A stretch of 64,000 nt of DNA from NCBI RefSeq assembly GCF_027482425.1, contig NZ_JAIXWA010000041.1, forward strand, positions 62,001-126,000, given 5' to 3'. A program made the translations under genes and the position numbers. Positions within the stretch are counted from its first letter, which is position 1; every line of letters begins with the position of its first letter. Source of the stretch: Flavobacterium sp. GTDB taxonomy: Bacteria > Bacteroidota > Bacteroidia > Flavobacteriales > Flavobacteriaceae. Shown one piece after another: positions 1-9,739 of this stretch. The notes under the pieces were generated by a model. It did no database searches, was not told the DNA's origin, and saw only the letters and a program-made list of their open reading frames with translations.

Positions 1-1348
1 GAGCCGCAGTAGAAATGGTTGCCCCGTTGAATGCCCCTGAAGTGGCGTTACAGGTTGGAGACGGCGTCAAAGTAATCGCATTGGCACACAAATCGTTGGG
101 TTGTGTGGGAATGTTTTGCACACAGATGGTAAAACCGCCCGTGACCAAAGAGGCACTCGAATGCAACACCCGAATGTAATACGTCGTACCGACTACAAAA
201 TTACTCGCCAACAACGTTTCTGTCGAGCCTGCACCGAATTGACCGATACAGGAAAATACGCTACCTGAACAACTGCCTGAATACACTTCAAACGCTACAT
301 TCAGATTATTTAGCGGCACCACAGTAATGCGGTTGCTGCTGTCGGTTGCTGTAAAGCTGTACCACACATCTTGAATAGACGCTGAGGCACAGGTTGGTGC
401 CGCTGTTGTGCGACTCGAACCGCTGAACGTTCCCGAAATGGCATTACAGGTTAAAGTTGGCGTTAACGTTACCGCATTGATACATTCGTCGTTGGCGGGT
501 GTGGGATAATTTTGAACACAAATGGTAAACGAGTTCGTGGCCAAACCTGAGCTCGCATTCAACACGCGCACAAAATAGGTATTCCCCACAACAAAATTGT
601 TATTGAAATAAAATTCAGTCGAACCTACTCCTAACTGACTGATACAAGCCACTGAGGTTCCTGTGCAACTCCCATCCAAAACATCGAAAGCGACGTTGAC
701 ATTACCGTTGGGCACTACCGTAACACTCATCGTCGGGTCGGTTGCCACAAAGCGGTACCATACATCTTGAGAGGCGGTATTGGCACAAGTTGGCGCCGTT
801 GTCGTGCGACTCGAACCGCTAAACGTTCCCGAAATGGCATTACAGGTTAAAGTTGGCGTTAACGTTACCGCATTGATACATTCGTCGTTGGCGGGGGGAG
901 CAAACTGTTGCACACAAACAGTAAATCCAGCGGTGGATGTTCCACTACTTGCATTCATCACGCGTATGAAATAGGTAGTGCCTGGGGTGAATATATTTCC
1001 AAAATAAGATTCAGTTGAACCGCCCCCAAACTGTCCAATACACACTACAGAAGTTCCCGTGCAACTGCTTTCCAAAACTTCAAAAGCGACATTGAGTCCC
1101 CCAGCAGGAACCACCGTAATACTCATGGTAGCTTGCGTTGCGGTAAAGCGGTACCATACATCTTGCGAAGCAGTCAAGGCACAGGTGGGTTGGGGTGTGG
1201 TGCGCGTGGCACCGTTAAACGAACCCGAAACGGCATTACAGGTATTGGCAGGCGTAAGTTCAATCGCGTTGGCACATTCATCGTTTTGTGACCAACCGCT
1301 TACGATTCCCATGAAGAGGACAAAAAATAAGCGTAAAGTTCTTTCCAT
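1..1348 (-). CDS. Secreted repeat protein, C-terminus beyond left edge
   Basis: The minus-strand frame is open from ATG at 1348 to the window edge (449 codons), so the C-terminus is missing. Residues 1-21 look like a signal peptide ending WSQ. The rest is tandem domains that each begin with NDEC-NAI-L or NDLCANAI and contain DVWYRFTAT-like and TYFIRV-like strands. The same landmark (gc[a/g]ttacagg) recurs at 45, 441, 837 and 1233, an exact 396-base (132-residue) period. Such NDEC-type jelly-roll-like repeats are common in T9SS-exported surface proteins of Flavobacteria. A sorting domain would be expected to the left of the window. Role is probably adhesive, but this is inference. Confidence 0.8.
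   Translation of the reverse strand, partial: MERTLRLFFVLFMGIVSGWSQNDECANAIELTPANTCNAVSGSFNGATRTTPQPTCALTASQDVWYRFTATQATMSITVVPAGGLNVAFEVLESSCTGTSVVCIGQFGGGSTESYFGNIFTPGTTYFIRVMNASSGTSTAGFTVCVQQFAPPANDECINAVTLTPTLTCNAISGTFSGSSRTTTAPTCANTASQDVWYRFVATDPTMSVTVVPNGNVNVAFDVLDGSCTGTSVACISQLGVGSTEFYFNNNFVVGNTYFVRVLNASSGLATNSFTICVQNYPTPANDECINAVTLTPTLTCNAISGTFSGSSRTTAAPTCASASIQDVWYSFTATDSSNRITVVPLNNLNVAFEVYSGSCSGSVFSCIGQFGAGSTETLLASNFVVGTTYYIRVLHSSASLVTGGFTICVQNIPTQPNDLCANAITLTPSPTCNATSGAFNGATISTAA
45..1242 (-). repeat. Four tandem 396-bp coding repeats
   Basis: Identical landmarks sit at 45, 441, 837 and 1233, each 396 bases apart, all in frame within the left-edge protein. Around 414-500 and 810-896 two units are almost identical at the DNA level for about 85 bases, with one visible mismatch. 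The first and fourth units are more diverged. This suggests recent duplication or gene conversion between the middle units. Confidence 0.85.
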
Positions 1349-1523
1349 TTTTTCAATTTTTGACAAAAATAATGCAACTCAAACAGATTTAATCGCTTGG
1401 TTTTAGGTAAAATGTTAATAGGGGGTATAAAAATTTTTAATTTAATAATTTTATAAAGAAAGGATAACATCTTTAGTTAGAACTCCGATTCATTTCGTAT
1501 TTTCGAGTGCTAAAAAAAAGAAA

Positions 1524-2582
1524 ATGTCGATAAAAATCACTGGATCGGGGAGTTACATACCCACAGAAGTGGTAACCAACTTGGACTTCGCCCGCCACCA
1601 ATTTCTCAACGAAGACGGAACACCTTTTCCTTACTCCAATGAGGTCGTTGCTGAGAAATTTTTGGAAATAACGGGAATTAAAGAACGACGCTATGTTTCT
1701 GATGATTTATTGACATCCGATATTGCTACTGTAGCTGCACAACGTGCCATAGCCGATGTAGGTATCGATCCTGAAACGCTGGATTACATCATCTTTGCAC
1801 ACAATTTTGGCAACGTCAAAAAAGGCGCCATTCAATCTGATATTCTTCCTAGTTTGGCGACGCGAGTGAAATATGATTTAAAAATCAAAAATCCGAAATG
1901 TGTGGCCTATGATATTCTCTTTGGTTGCCCCGGTTGGATAGAAGGAGTCATTCAAGCCTATGCGTTTATCCGAGCGGGTATGGCTAAAAAATGTTTAGTG
2001 ATTGGAGCGGAAACCTTATCCCGTGTAGTCGATATCCACGATCGGGATTCGATGATTTATTCCGATGGTGCGGGGGCTACTATTATTGAAGAAACCCAGG
2101 CGCCTGGGGGAATCCTAGCGTATGAAACCGCTACGTTTGCGCATGACGAAGCATATTATTTGTATTTCGGCAATTCGTTCAACAAAAACCACGACCCCGA
2201 TGTGCGTTATATTAAAATGTATGGTCGTAAGATTTATGAATTTGCCCTAAGCAATGTTCCCAAAGCAATGGCCGCTTGTTTGGAAAAAAGTGGCTTAGAT
2301 ATCAGTAAAGTAAAAAAGATATTGATTCATCAAGCCAATGAAAAAATGGATGAAGCGATTATACATCGGTTTTTTAAACTTTACCAACAATCACCCCCTG
2401 AAGGTGTCATGCCGATGAGCATTCATAAATTGGGTAATAGTAGTGTGGCTACCGTTCCTACACTCTATGATTTATTGATTAAAGGACAGATTGAAAATCA
2501 GGAATTACATCCTGGCGATGTGGTGATTTTTGCGTCTGTAGGTGCAGGGATGAACATCAATGCGATTATTTATCAATTGTAA
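1524..2582 (+). CDS. 3-oxoacyl-ACP synthase III (KAS III/FabH-like) family protein
   Basis: 352-residue thiolase-fold condensing enzyme. The family condenses an acyl-CoA with malonyl-ACP in the cytoplasm, or makes beta-keto products in related pathways. The KAS III catalytic triad is readable: Cys135 in FGCPGW, His269 in HQAN and Asn305 in GNSS. It is somewhat longer than housekeeping FabH (usually 310-335 residues), with extra sequence around 25-45 (NEDGTPFPYSNE). It stands alone, without other fab genes nearby, so it may be a specialised paralogue rather than the main FabH. A -7-like TATTTTCG lies at 1498-1505. Confidence 0.85.
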   Translation: MSIKITGSGSYIPTEVVTNLDFARHQFLNEDGTPFPYSNEVVAEKFLEITGIKERRYVSDDLLTSDIATVAAQRAIADVGIDPETLDYIIFAHNFGNVKKGAIQSDILPSLATRVKYDLKIKNPKCVAYDILFGCPGWIEGVIQAYAFIRAGMAKKCLVIGAETLSRVVDIHDRDSMIYSDGAGATIIEETQAPGGILAYETATFAHDEAYYLYFGNSFNKNHDPDVRYIKMYGRKIYEFALSNVPKAMAACLEKSGLDISKVKKILIHQANEKMDEAIIHRFFKLYQQSPPEGVMPMSIHKLGNSSVATVPTLYDLLIKGQIENQELHPGDVVIFASVGAGMNINAIIYQL

Positions 2583-2736
2583 CCCAACACTTCTGGTAGT
2601 CATCTGACTTAGGTCCAACACAAATAGTAATTATTGTAAATGCGACTTCTATAATTTCACGAATCACTTGTTTTGAATTCGTAAATGGGAAGTTTTACTG
2701 TGAATTTGCAAAAGCGATTCCTAAGAAATTTATTTA

Positions 2737-2744
2737 TAATTTTG
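2737..2744 (+). promoter_or_regulatory. Candidate -7 box TAATTTTG
   Basis: Exact match to the Bacteroidota -7 consensus TAnnTTTG, 34 bases before ATG 2779. No well-placed -33 TTG was found. It favours the ATG at 2779 over the GTG at 2764 as start of the methyltransferase. Confidence 0.45.
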
Positions 2745-2778
2745 TCCCGCTTCGTCCTAATGCGTGAAGCCTTTTGGT

Positions 2779-3306
2779 ATGTACGAGAAAACCTATCCCT
2801 CCAAACGATTCCGGATTACGTTGGAATTTTTAAAAAAACACATTGCTATTACGGAAACCGTTTTTGATTTAGGCGTCCCGAATCCATTTTCCAAAATCAT
2901 GGAGGACAATGGCTATACGGTTCTAAATACATCAGGGGAAGATATCGATTTGGATCAAACGGCCTTGCAACAAGTCAATTACTCAGTGTTTACTGCATTT
3001 GAAATCTTTGAACATTTACTCAATCCCTTTACGGTGCTACAACAGGTGAATGCCGATAAAGTTCTCATTTCAATTCCGCTGCGACTATGGTTTTCGTCCG
3101 CCTACCGAAGCAAAACCGACGCTTGGGACCGGCATTACCATGAATTTGAAGATTGGCAATTGGACTGGTTGCTGGAAAAAGCAGGATTCACCATTGTCGA
3201 TCGCGTAAAATTTACCCATCCCGTAAAAAAAATTGGTATTCGTCCGTTCTTCCGTTGGTTTACGCCACGGTATTATTTGGTTTACGCCGAACGAAAAACG
3301 TCTTAA
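2779..3306 (+). CDS. Class I SAM-dependent methyltransferase-like protein
   Basis: About 175 residues from ATG 2779; a GTG at 2764 would add five. The sequence has a degenerate SAM-binding motif (VFDLGVPNPFSK) after an N-terminal helix, then an acidic loop (SGEDIDLD), FEIFEHLLNPF as the motif following strand 4, and a C-terminal half with DRHYHEFEDWQLDWLLEKAGF that is typical of this fold. The motif I glycines are partly replaced, so activity is uncertain. The gene ends 9 bases before a glycosyltransferase and is probably co-transcribed with it, suggesting modification of a glycan or lipid carrier. Substrate unknown. Confidence 0.65.
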   Translation: MYEKTYPSKRFRITLEFLKKHIAITETVFDLGVPNPFSKIMEDNGYTVLNTSGEDIDLDQTALQQVNYSVFTAFEIFEHLLNPFTVLQQVNADKVLISIPLRLWFSSAYRSKTDAWDRHYHEFEDWQLDWLLEKAGFTIVDRVKFTHPVKKIGIRPFFRWFTPRYYLVYAERKTS

Positions 3307-3315
3307 TCTCTAGTT

Positions 3316-4179
3316 ATGTTGCGATTCGCAATCATTATTCCCACCTACAATGAAGAAGCGTTTATCGAACAAACGTTGACTTCTTTGGTCGCTCAAACGC
3401 AAATGCCCGAGCAAATTATCGTGGTCAATGACGGCTCCACTGACACCACTGCCGCTATAGTTGAATCGTTTGCTGTCCGTTATCCTCAAATTCAATTGGT
3501 CCATAAATCTTCAGAGGCCATTCACCTTCCCGGCAGCAAGGTTATTCAAGCGTTTCAGGTGGGTGAAAAAGCACTGAGCCTTCCGTATGATGTGATCGCT
3601 AAATTTGATGCTGATTTAATTTTTCCTCCCGATTACATCGCCACACTGAATGCTCATTTTGAAGCCGATTCCAGTGTGGGAATGGTGGGCGGATTTTGTT
3701 ATATCGAAAAAAAGGGGACATGGGTTCTCGAAAACTTAACCGATAAAGACCACATCCGTGGTGCCCTGAAAGCCTACCGCAAAGAAGCGTTTGAAGCGAT
3801 AGGGGGGTTACGTCCACAAATGGGCTGGGATACTGTTGACGAATTGTTGTGTCACTTTCACGGTTGGAAAATCGTCACCGACAAACGTTTACACGTTAAA
3901 CATTTAAAACCTACCGGAGCTAGCTACAACCAAGTTGCACGCTTCAAACAAGGGGAAGCCTTTTACACCTTAGGTTATGGATTTTGGATTACCGCCATTG
4001 CAGCTTTAAAACTCGCCCAACGCAAACAAAAACCTTTCCTGTTTTGGGATTATCTACGGGGCTATTGGAAAGCCCAAAAAGCGCAAAAGCCGTTGTTAGT
4101 TTCTCCCGAACAAGCACGCTTTATTCGAGAGTACCGTTGGCAAAAAATGCGGTCAAAACTGCAAGGCTTTTGGCGTTGA
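3316..4179 (+). CDS. Family 2 glycosyltransferase
   Basis: 287 residues starting with the GT-A nucleotide-binding strand FAIIIPTYNEEAFIEQTL, followed by IIVVNDGSTD and the metal-binding acidic motif AKFDADL near residue 98. GT2 enzymes transfer a sugar from a nucleotide sugar to a lipid, protein or polysaccharide acceptor at the inner face of the membrane. The C-terminus (WDYLRGYWKAQ) is basic and aromatic, without a clear transmembrane segment. It follows the methyltransferase by 9 bases. Acceptor unknown. Confidence 0.85.
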   Translation: MLRFAIIIPTYNEEAFIEQTLTSLVAQTQMPEQIIVVNDGSTDTTAAIVESFAVRYPQIQLVHKSSEAIHLPGSKVIQAFQVGEKALSLPYDVIAKFDADLIFPPDYIATLNAHFEADSSVGMVGGFCYIEKKGTWVLENLTDKDHIRGALKAYRKEAFEAIGGLRPQMGWDTVDELLCHFHGWKIVTDKRLHVKHLKPTGASYNQVARFKQGEAFYTLGYGFWITAIAALKLAQRKQKPFLFWDYLRGYWKAQKAQKPLLVSPEQARFIREYRWQKMRSKLQGFWR

Positions 4180-4298
4180 AAAATCATAGTTGCTTTGTAT
4201 TTAATGTTGTATTCAAATCGATAGCATAGCGACAAAATGGTTGTCTCTTTTGGCCTATTTTTCTACCAAGGATACCAAAATCCAGCACCCGCTGTATC

Positions 4299-4328
4299 TT
4301 GGTCTTTCAAAAAATAAACGTACTTTTG
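4299..4328 (+). promoter_or_regulatory. Housekeeping-type promoter for mlaEF
   Basis: TTG at 4299-4301, 19 bases, then TACTTTTG at 4321-4328. This fits the flavobacterial pattern TTG-N17-23-TAnnTTTG. Transcription would begin near 4335, 15 bases before ATG 4350. The frame is open back to the same TTG, which is therefore a promoter element and not a start codon. Confidence 0.7.
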
Positions 4329-4349
4329 TGCCAATCAAAACCCAAACGG

Positions 4350-5090
4350 ATGCTCCGCTATCTCACACAAATTGGACAATATTTCTTGATGATCAAGGAA
4401 GTATTTTCAAAGCCCACCAAATGGTCGGTGATGCGCGGTTTGCTGTTTAAAGAAATTGATGATTTGATTATCGATTCGTTGGGTATTGTTTGTTTTATTT
4501 CCTTTTTTGTGGGCGGTGTTGTTTCCATACAAACGGCGTTGAACTTAACCAATCCGTTGATTCCAAAATTTCTCATTGGATTTGCAACGCGTCAATCGGT
4601 GATTCTCGAATTTGCACCTACTTTTATTTCCATCATTATGGCCGGTAAAATGGGCTCATTCATCACCTCGAGCATCGGTACTATGCGGGTTACCGAACAG
4701 ATTGATGCGTTAGAAGTAATGGGTGTTAATTCGCTCAACTATTTGGTTTTCCCAAAAATTGTGGCACTACTACTCTACCCTTTTGTCATCGGAATCGCAA
4801 TGTTTTTAGGGGTTTTAGGCGGCTGGATGGGTGGTGTTTACGGTGGATTTACGAGTAGCGCACAATTTATTCAAGGGATACAAACCGAGTTTATTCCGTT
4901 TCACATTACCTATGCCTTTATCAAAACCTTTGTGTTTGCCTTATTATTGGCCACCATTCCTTCATTTCATGGATATTACATGAAAGGAGGCGCCCTTGAA
5001 GTAGGAAAAGCAAGTACGGTTTCCTTTGTGTGGACCTCCGTCGTTATAATTTTGACCAACTATATCCTAACCCAATTACTTTTGGCATGA
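4350..5090 (+). CDS. mlaE: MlaE-family ABC transporter permease
   Basis: 246 residues from ATG 4350, chosen because the promoter covers the upstream in-frame TTG. The MlaE permease family moves phospholipids between inner and outer membranes together with the ATPase MlaF and a substrate-binding MlaD. Diagnostic segments are FFVGGVVSIQTALNL, GFATRQSVILEFAPTFISIIMAGKMGSFITSSIGTMRVTEQIDALEVMG and several hydrophobic helices. The stop overlaps the start of the ATPase gene (ATGA, 5087-5090), so the two subunits are translationally coupled. No MlaD homologue lies next door. Confidence 0.9.
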   Translation: MLRYLTQIGQYFLMIKEVFSKPTKWSVMRGLLFKEIDDLIIDSLGIVCFISFFVGGVVSIQTALNLTNPLIPKFLIGFATRQSVILEFAPTFISIIMAGKMGSFITSSIGTMRVTEQIDALEVMGVNSLNYLVFPKIVALLLYPFVIGIAMFLGVLGGWMGGVYGGFTSSAQFIQGIQTEFIPFHITYAFIKTFVFALLLATIPSFHGYYMKGGALEVGKASTVSFVWTSVVIILTNYILTQLLLA

Positions 5091-5854
5091 TTGAAGTTAA
5101 AGACATCGAGAAATCGTTTGGGAATGCCAAAGTGTTAAAAGGGATTACCACGACATTTGAAACGGGTAAAACGAATTTGATTATTGGGCAAAGTGGCTCG
5201 GGCAAAACGGTGTTATTGAAGTCCTTATTGGGCATTCATCAACCCGATCAGGGTACTATTTCTTTTGATGGACGGATTCTTTCCCACATGGATGCCGATG
5301 AACGTCGGGCGCTACGAACCGAAATTGGGATGGTTTTTCAAGGGAGCGCGTTATTTGACAGCATGACCGTTGAAGAAAATGTGGCTTTTCCGCTGAAAAT
5401 GTTTACCAATAAAACGCCTGCTGAAATTAAAGAACGGGTTGATTTTGTAATCGACCGGGTGAATTTAGTCAACGCTCATCATAAAAAACCTTCGGAGTTA
5501 TCAGGGGGAATGCAAAAGCGAGTAGCAATCGCTCGTGCTATTGTGAATAATCCACGGTATTTGTTTTGTGACGAACCCAATTCGGGACTTGATCCGAAGA
5601 CCTCTATTGTAATTGACAATTTGATTCTTGAAATTACGGTCGAATACAATATCACCACAGTTGTGAATACCCACGACATGAATTCGGTAATGGAAATTGG
5701 AGAAAAAATTGTCTTCCTTAAAGAAGGGATTTTAGCTTGGGAAGGCTCTAAAAATGAGATATTTAAAACCGACAACGAGGCGGTAACCGATTTTGTCTAC
5801 TCTTCCAATTTGTTTAAAAAAATTCGTAAAGCACAAAACCGCGACGACAGTTAA
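5087..5854 (+). CDS. mlaF: MlaF-like ABC transporter ATPase
   Basis: 255 residues from the ATG in the ATGA overlap with the permease; an upstream in-frame start at 5030 would lie wholly inside the permease gene. All ABC motifs are present: Walker A GQSGSGKT, Q-loop MVFQGSALFD, signature LSGGMQKR, Walker B YLFCDEP and the H-loop NTHD. It powers the MlaE permease for lipid transport. The stop codon overlaps that of the convergent surface-protein gene (5851-5854), leaving no room for an intergenic terminator. Confidence 0.9.
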   Translation: MIEVKDIEKSFGNAKVLKGITTTFETGKTNLIIGQSGSGKTVLLKSLLGIHQPDQGTISFDGRILSHMDADERRALRTEIGMVFQGSALFDSMTVEENVAFPLKMFTNKTPAEIKERVDFVIDRVNLVNAHHKKPSELSGGMQKRVAIARAIVNNPRYLFCDEPNSGLDPKTSIVIDNLILEITVEYNITTVVNTHDMNSVMEIGEKIVFLKEGILAWEGSKNEIFKTDNEAVTDFVYSSNLFKKIRKAQNRDDS

Positions 5855-8800
5855 CGACCCGAGGTAAGCCATACCCAACCTTGTTTTTCATTCCCATTAC
5901 GTAAAAACACCAAATAGAAATACACCCCATCCGGAAGGAGTCCACCGCTTTCATTTTGCCCACGCCAACTGTTGGTGTAATTCCGCTCTGCATACACGCG
6001 TCGTCCCCAACGGTTATACACCTCAAAACGATCGACATCCCATCCTGTTAGATTAAAACTGTCGTTATTTCCATCATCGTTGGGCGTAAGCACATTGGGA
6101 AATGCACAAAACGTATTAAGTATTTCAAGGGAAACGGAAGTGGTACAAATGCCATTTAACGTCACCACTGCCGTATACGTTCCCGCAGCTTGTCCTGTTA
6201 AGTCAACCGTTGCCGTAGTCGCTTGAAATCCGCCAGGCCCTGCCCAAGCTAAAGAAGCGTTATCCAAATTGGATGGTGTTTGCGGAAGGACTTCCAGGTG
6301 TACCGCCCCATTCACACAAGTAGACACTATCGTAAATTCAGGCAAAGGCGTAACCGCAACGGTTGTCGAGGCTGTTGCAACACAAGTATTGCGTTGTACC
6401 GTCAATTCGTAAGTTCCTGCAGCTTCGAGAGTTGCAGTAAAAGGGGGCGGAGAAGCGCTTGTGGATGTAAATCCGTTGGGGCCAACCCAAAGGTAAGAAG
6501 CCCCAGGAATAGTGGGTGCTGAGAGTTCCAACTGACTTCCTGCACACAAGGCGAGGTCGGCCGTAATATTGAACTCTGGTAGGGGTTCGAAGAATTGTAC
6601 AACCACCGTTGCCGTATCAAACGTATTACACAATCCGTCTACCCGGTATTCAAAAGTATACGAGCCAAAAGGCAAGCCTTGTGTGGACCAAACCGATCCA
6701 TTGAGTCCACCACTACCTGTAACATCGGTCCAAATCCCAAACGGCTGATAACTTCCTGACAACACGGCAAATAAATCTAGTGTTACTGTGGGCGAACACA
6801 ATGTAACTACGCCATCATCTCCTGCAAAAGGGAGTGTAGTAGGCGGAATTACATATTGCAACACTTGATCGGGACACCCTGTTCCCGCAAAAGCATAGGT
6901 GATTCGCACAAAATATGTTCCCGCATGTAACGCATTAAAAAAGGGATTAAACTGAAGTACCGCACTGGTGCTTAAAATTTGATTCGGATTATTGGCATTC
7001 CACCATTGGTATGTAAAAAGTGTATTATCATCGACCGCTAGTTGCCCAAATTGCCCTTCGCACAGATTATTGGCGGTAATGGCTGGCGGATTTAACGACC
7101 CTAAATTGACCAATCGATTCACAATATTCCCGCATTCGTCTTGTACTCTAAAGTTATATACCCCGGGCTGTAACCCTGTAAAAATATTGGACGTCCCATT
7201 GACTAAAGTAAACGGCTGTCCGTTTAAAGACGTAATCGAATAATAAAGGGGGGCAGCTCCTTGCGCAACAATGACCACACGCGGCGTATCGGCACAAGGA
7301 ACGTTGTAAGCATTGATAATTCTTAAATCGCCTAAAAAAGTGGCTTCCTCCAAAGTTGTTTCACAGGTAATCAAATTGGAGCCTCCATTGTTAAAATAAT
7401 AAAACACCTGAACGACACGAAATTGCCCTGTGAAACCAAAATTGTAATTCATCCCCTGATATAATGGAATTCCATTCAACGGATTAGGAATAGCACCATT
7501 TACTTGAGGAACCCCCGTCCCGGGATGGGTCCATTGATTCAATGTTGGATTCCATTTTTGCAAATAAAAGACGTGATTGGATAAATTATTATCGGTAAAA
7601 AACAAGCGTACATCAAAAGATCCGCAACGGGGTATAAATGAAATATCACGTTGTACAATCTGATACCCTACTACATTATATTCTTCAGTAAGTTGAATAC
7701 CGCATACATCTACAGTAACAATCGTATACGTTCCCGCAGGCAAACCATTTAAATATAGACGGCCATTGGCAATTTGGGCAGTTACATTAAACGGTAAAGC
7801 ATGAGGAAAACTTAAGGGAGCTGAGATTATTTGAGCCGTCACCAAATCGCCATTTAAAGAGCGTAACGAAATGGAACCCATCCCGAAACCACAACCCGTT
7901 AATTCTTGTTTTATCAAAGGCAAGCTATTTAAAACGGGGACAATCGAAGTAGTTCGCACATAAATTCGACCACACACATCAGTAATGGTGAAAGTGTAAG
8001 TTCCAACTGGTAAATTTGGAACTGAAGCATACACGCCATTAGCCACTATAAAACTAGTGCAATCATAAGGTAATGCCCCTGGGAAGTTAGCCGGTGCACT
8101 TGTCATAATTATGGATTGAAACTGAGAAAAACGAATACTGATTCCTATTGAACCCAAATTACCCTCGCAACCGTTGGGATTTACGGGAACTAATTGAACT
8201 TCCACTGGAGGTGCACTCACCGTTACTGTAATTTGAGACGTTATGCCACAACTATCGACCACCGTAATTTCATATTCCCCAGCAGGCAATACATCCTCAA
8301 AAACTCCACCGACAATGACGCCTGAGGCATCCAAAGGAAGCTGCTGTGCATATTCAGGGGGAGCCTCTGTAAAGATAACCGACACTACCGGATCACCACT
8401 AATAGGCATGGTCAACACCCAAGAACACAACGAAGGCTGATACTCTAAATTATAATTCATAGGAGGGTCGCTCACCATAAAAGTATACGTTAACGTTCGG
8501 TTACAGCTGTCCGTTAATACAACAGTATAGTTGCCATTTGGAATAGGAGTCGTGGGTGTAGCGGCAAATGAAACCGTTGTATCGTTATAGGGCCCAGGGT
8601 ACATGGAACTCAATTGAGCCGGATTAAATCCTGGGGGAGCTTGTGTAAAATTTAAGGTATACGGTGGAAGAAATAAACAGGGATTAACCTGTAACACGCG
8701 GAAACAATTATCCTTAAAACTGGACACAGAAACCGTAGGTTGTGAAATATAATTGATAGGGCCAAACGAACGTATATTGCCACAGGCATCGGTGATTACT

Positions 8801-9630
8801 ACCGAATAGGTACTATTGTTTGTATTGAACAAGGGCATTTGTACTGGAACAGCAACAAAAAATGGATCCCCTGAAGGTACGGTTTGTGTCCAGAATATCG
8901 AACCTTGATTGGATGCCTGAGCGGTAAATTCCAACGTCAAAGGATAGCGTAATGAGAGGGTGGTATCATCGCTAAAAAGGGAGAGCGTTGCAGCCCCCGT
9001 AGTGCAGGAACTTAATACACAATCCAGCACCAAACTCCCTACCGCTACATTGGGGGGATTCTCATAAAAAACCGTATACGATTGCACGATAGCATCATTA
9101 CAATTATCATTCACCCGAAACAAATAGGTTCCCGGCGGCAAATTAAAAAACTGATTGGAAGACTGCGGAGGATAGGTCACCGGACCTGAAATAATCTCAT
9201 ACGAAACGGGTTGCCCGACCGTAACATCTATTGTCACATCGGCATTGAAACAGTTCACTTGTTGTCCAGAAATTTGATACGACAAAATGGTGCGTTCGTC
9301 GATAAGTGTGACCGTGGTTTGCTGACTGTTACTGGCATTCCCCAAGGTTTGCAAAGCCACTACTTGATAGGTTCCGGCCGTAAGTCCCGTGACGGAGAGT
9401 TGTGTCGTAGTAACTACAGGCTGAGTAGTATTGGGCAAGGCATATACTGAAAAAGTTACGGTTGCATTGGGCGTCGTATTGGCCAATTCAAATTGTAAGG
9501 TACCATTCCCAGTACACGTTTCATTCTGAATGTTAACTAATAGTGAAAAATCTGTCAACTGCGCAAAAGACATGCTTGAAGCAAGCAATAAAAAGAAAAG
9601 GCTTATATGTAAATAGTTTGGGGATCGCAT
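5851..9630 (-). CDS. T9SS type B surface protein (gliding-motility-associated C-terminal domain)
   Basis: 1259 residues. Residues 1-24 form a signal peptide ending SFAQ. The body is a string of about ten beta-rich units of 80-110 residues, many closing with LPAGTY or LPPGTY turns and DSCG/DVCG motifs, resembling SprB-like or adhesin repeats. The last 85 residues are a type B (CHU_C) sorting domain: FPNVLTPNDDGNND, FEVYNRWGRRVY and LPDGVYFYLV. In Flavobacteria such proteins cross the outer membrane through T9SS and serve in adhesion or gliding. No clear -7 box was found upstream. Confidence 0.88.
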   Translation of the reverse strand: MRSPNYLHISLFFLLLASSMSFAQLTDFSLLVNIQNETCTGNGTLQFELANTTPNATVTFSVYALPNTTQPVVTTTQLSVTGLTAGTYQVVALQTLGNASNSQQTTVTLIDERTILSYQISGQQVNCFNADVTIDVTVGQPVSYEIISGPVTYPPQSSNQFFNLPPGTYLFRVNDNCNDAIVQSYTVFYENPPNVAVGSLVLDCVLSSCTTGAATLSLFSDDTTLSLRYPLTLEFTAQASNQGSIFWTQTVPSGDPFFVAVPVQMPLFNTNNSTYSVVITDACGNIRSFGPINYISQPTVSVSSFKDNCFRVLQVNPCLFLPPYTLNFTQAPPGFNPAQLSSMYPGPYNDTTVSFAATPTTPIPNGNYTVVLTDSCNRTLTYTFMVSDPPMNYNLEYQPSLCSWVLTMPISGDPVVSVIFTEAPPEYAQQLPLDASGVIVGGVFEDVLPAGEYEITVVDSCGITSQITVTVSAPPVEVQLVPVNPNGCEGNLGSIGISIRFSQFQSIIMTSAPANFPGALPYDCTSFIVANGVYASVPNLPVGTYTFTITDVCGRIYVRTTSIVPVLNSLPLIKQELTGCGFGMGSISLRSLNGDLVTAQIISAPLSFPHALPFNVTAQIANGRLYLNGLPAGTYTIVTVDVCGIQLTEEYNVVGYQIVQRDISFIPRCGSFDVRLFFTDNNLSNHVFYLQKWNPTLNQWTHPGTGVPQVNGAIPNPLNGIPLYQGMNYNFGFTGQFRVVQVFYYFNNGGSNLITCETTLEEATFLGDLRIINAYNVPCADTPRVVIVAQGAAPLYYSITSLNGQPFTLVNGTSNIFTGLQPGVYNFRVQDECGNIVNRLVNLGSLNPPAITANNLCEGQFGQLAVDDNTLFTYQWWNANNPNQILSTSAVLQFNPFFNALHAGTYFVRITYAFAGTGCPDQVLQYVIPPTTLPFAGDDGVVTLCSPTVTLDLFAVLSGSYQPFGIWTDVTGSGGLNGSVWSTQGLPFGSYTFEYRVDGLCNTFDTATVVVQFFEPLPEFNITADLALCAGSQLELSAPTIPGASYLWVGPNGFTSTSASPPPFTATLEAAGTYELTVQRNTCVATASTTVAVTPLPEFTIVSTCVNGAVHLEVLPQTPSNLDNASLAWAGPGGFQATTATVDLTGQAAGTYTAVVTLNGICTTSVSLEILNTFCAFPNVLTPNDDGNNDSFNLTGWDVDRFEVYNRWGRRVYAERNYTNSWRGQNESGGLLPDGVYFYLVFLRNGNEKQGWVWLTSGR

Positions 9631-9739
9631 AGGTAGCTTTTTTTAACACGACATAAAATAATTGATAAGAATTTACTTATAAAGATAATGAATTACTCCT
9701 TCATTACTCCCCTCATCATAAAGTAAATTTCAAGAAAAA

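Noticed and set aside
780-1406. Plus-strand frames of 64 and 115 codons
   Set aside because: They are antisense shadows of the NDEC-repeat protein; the minus frame is open over the whole interval and has clear repeats and a signal peptide.
2685-2867. 60-codon plus-strand frame before the methyltransferase
   Set aside because: It overlaps the methyltransferase start in another frame and carries the -7 box; no protein-like features.
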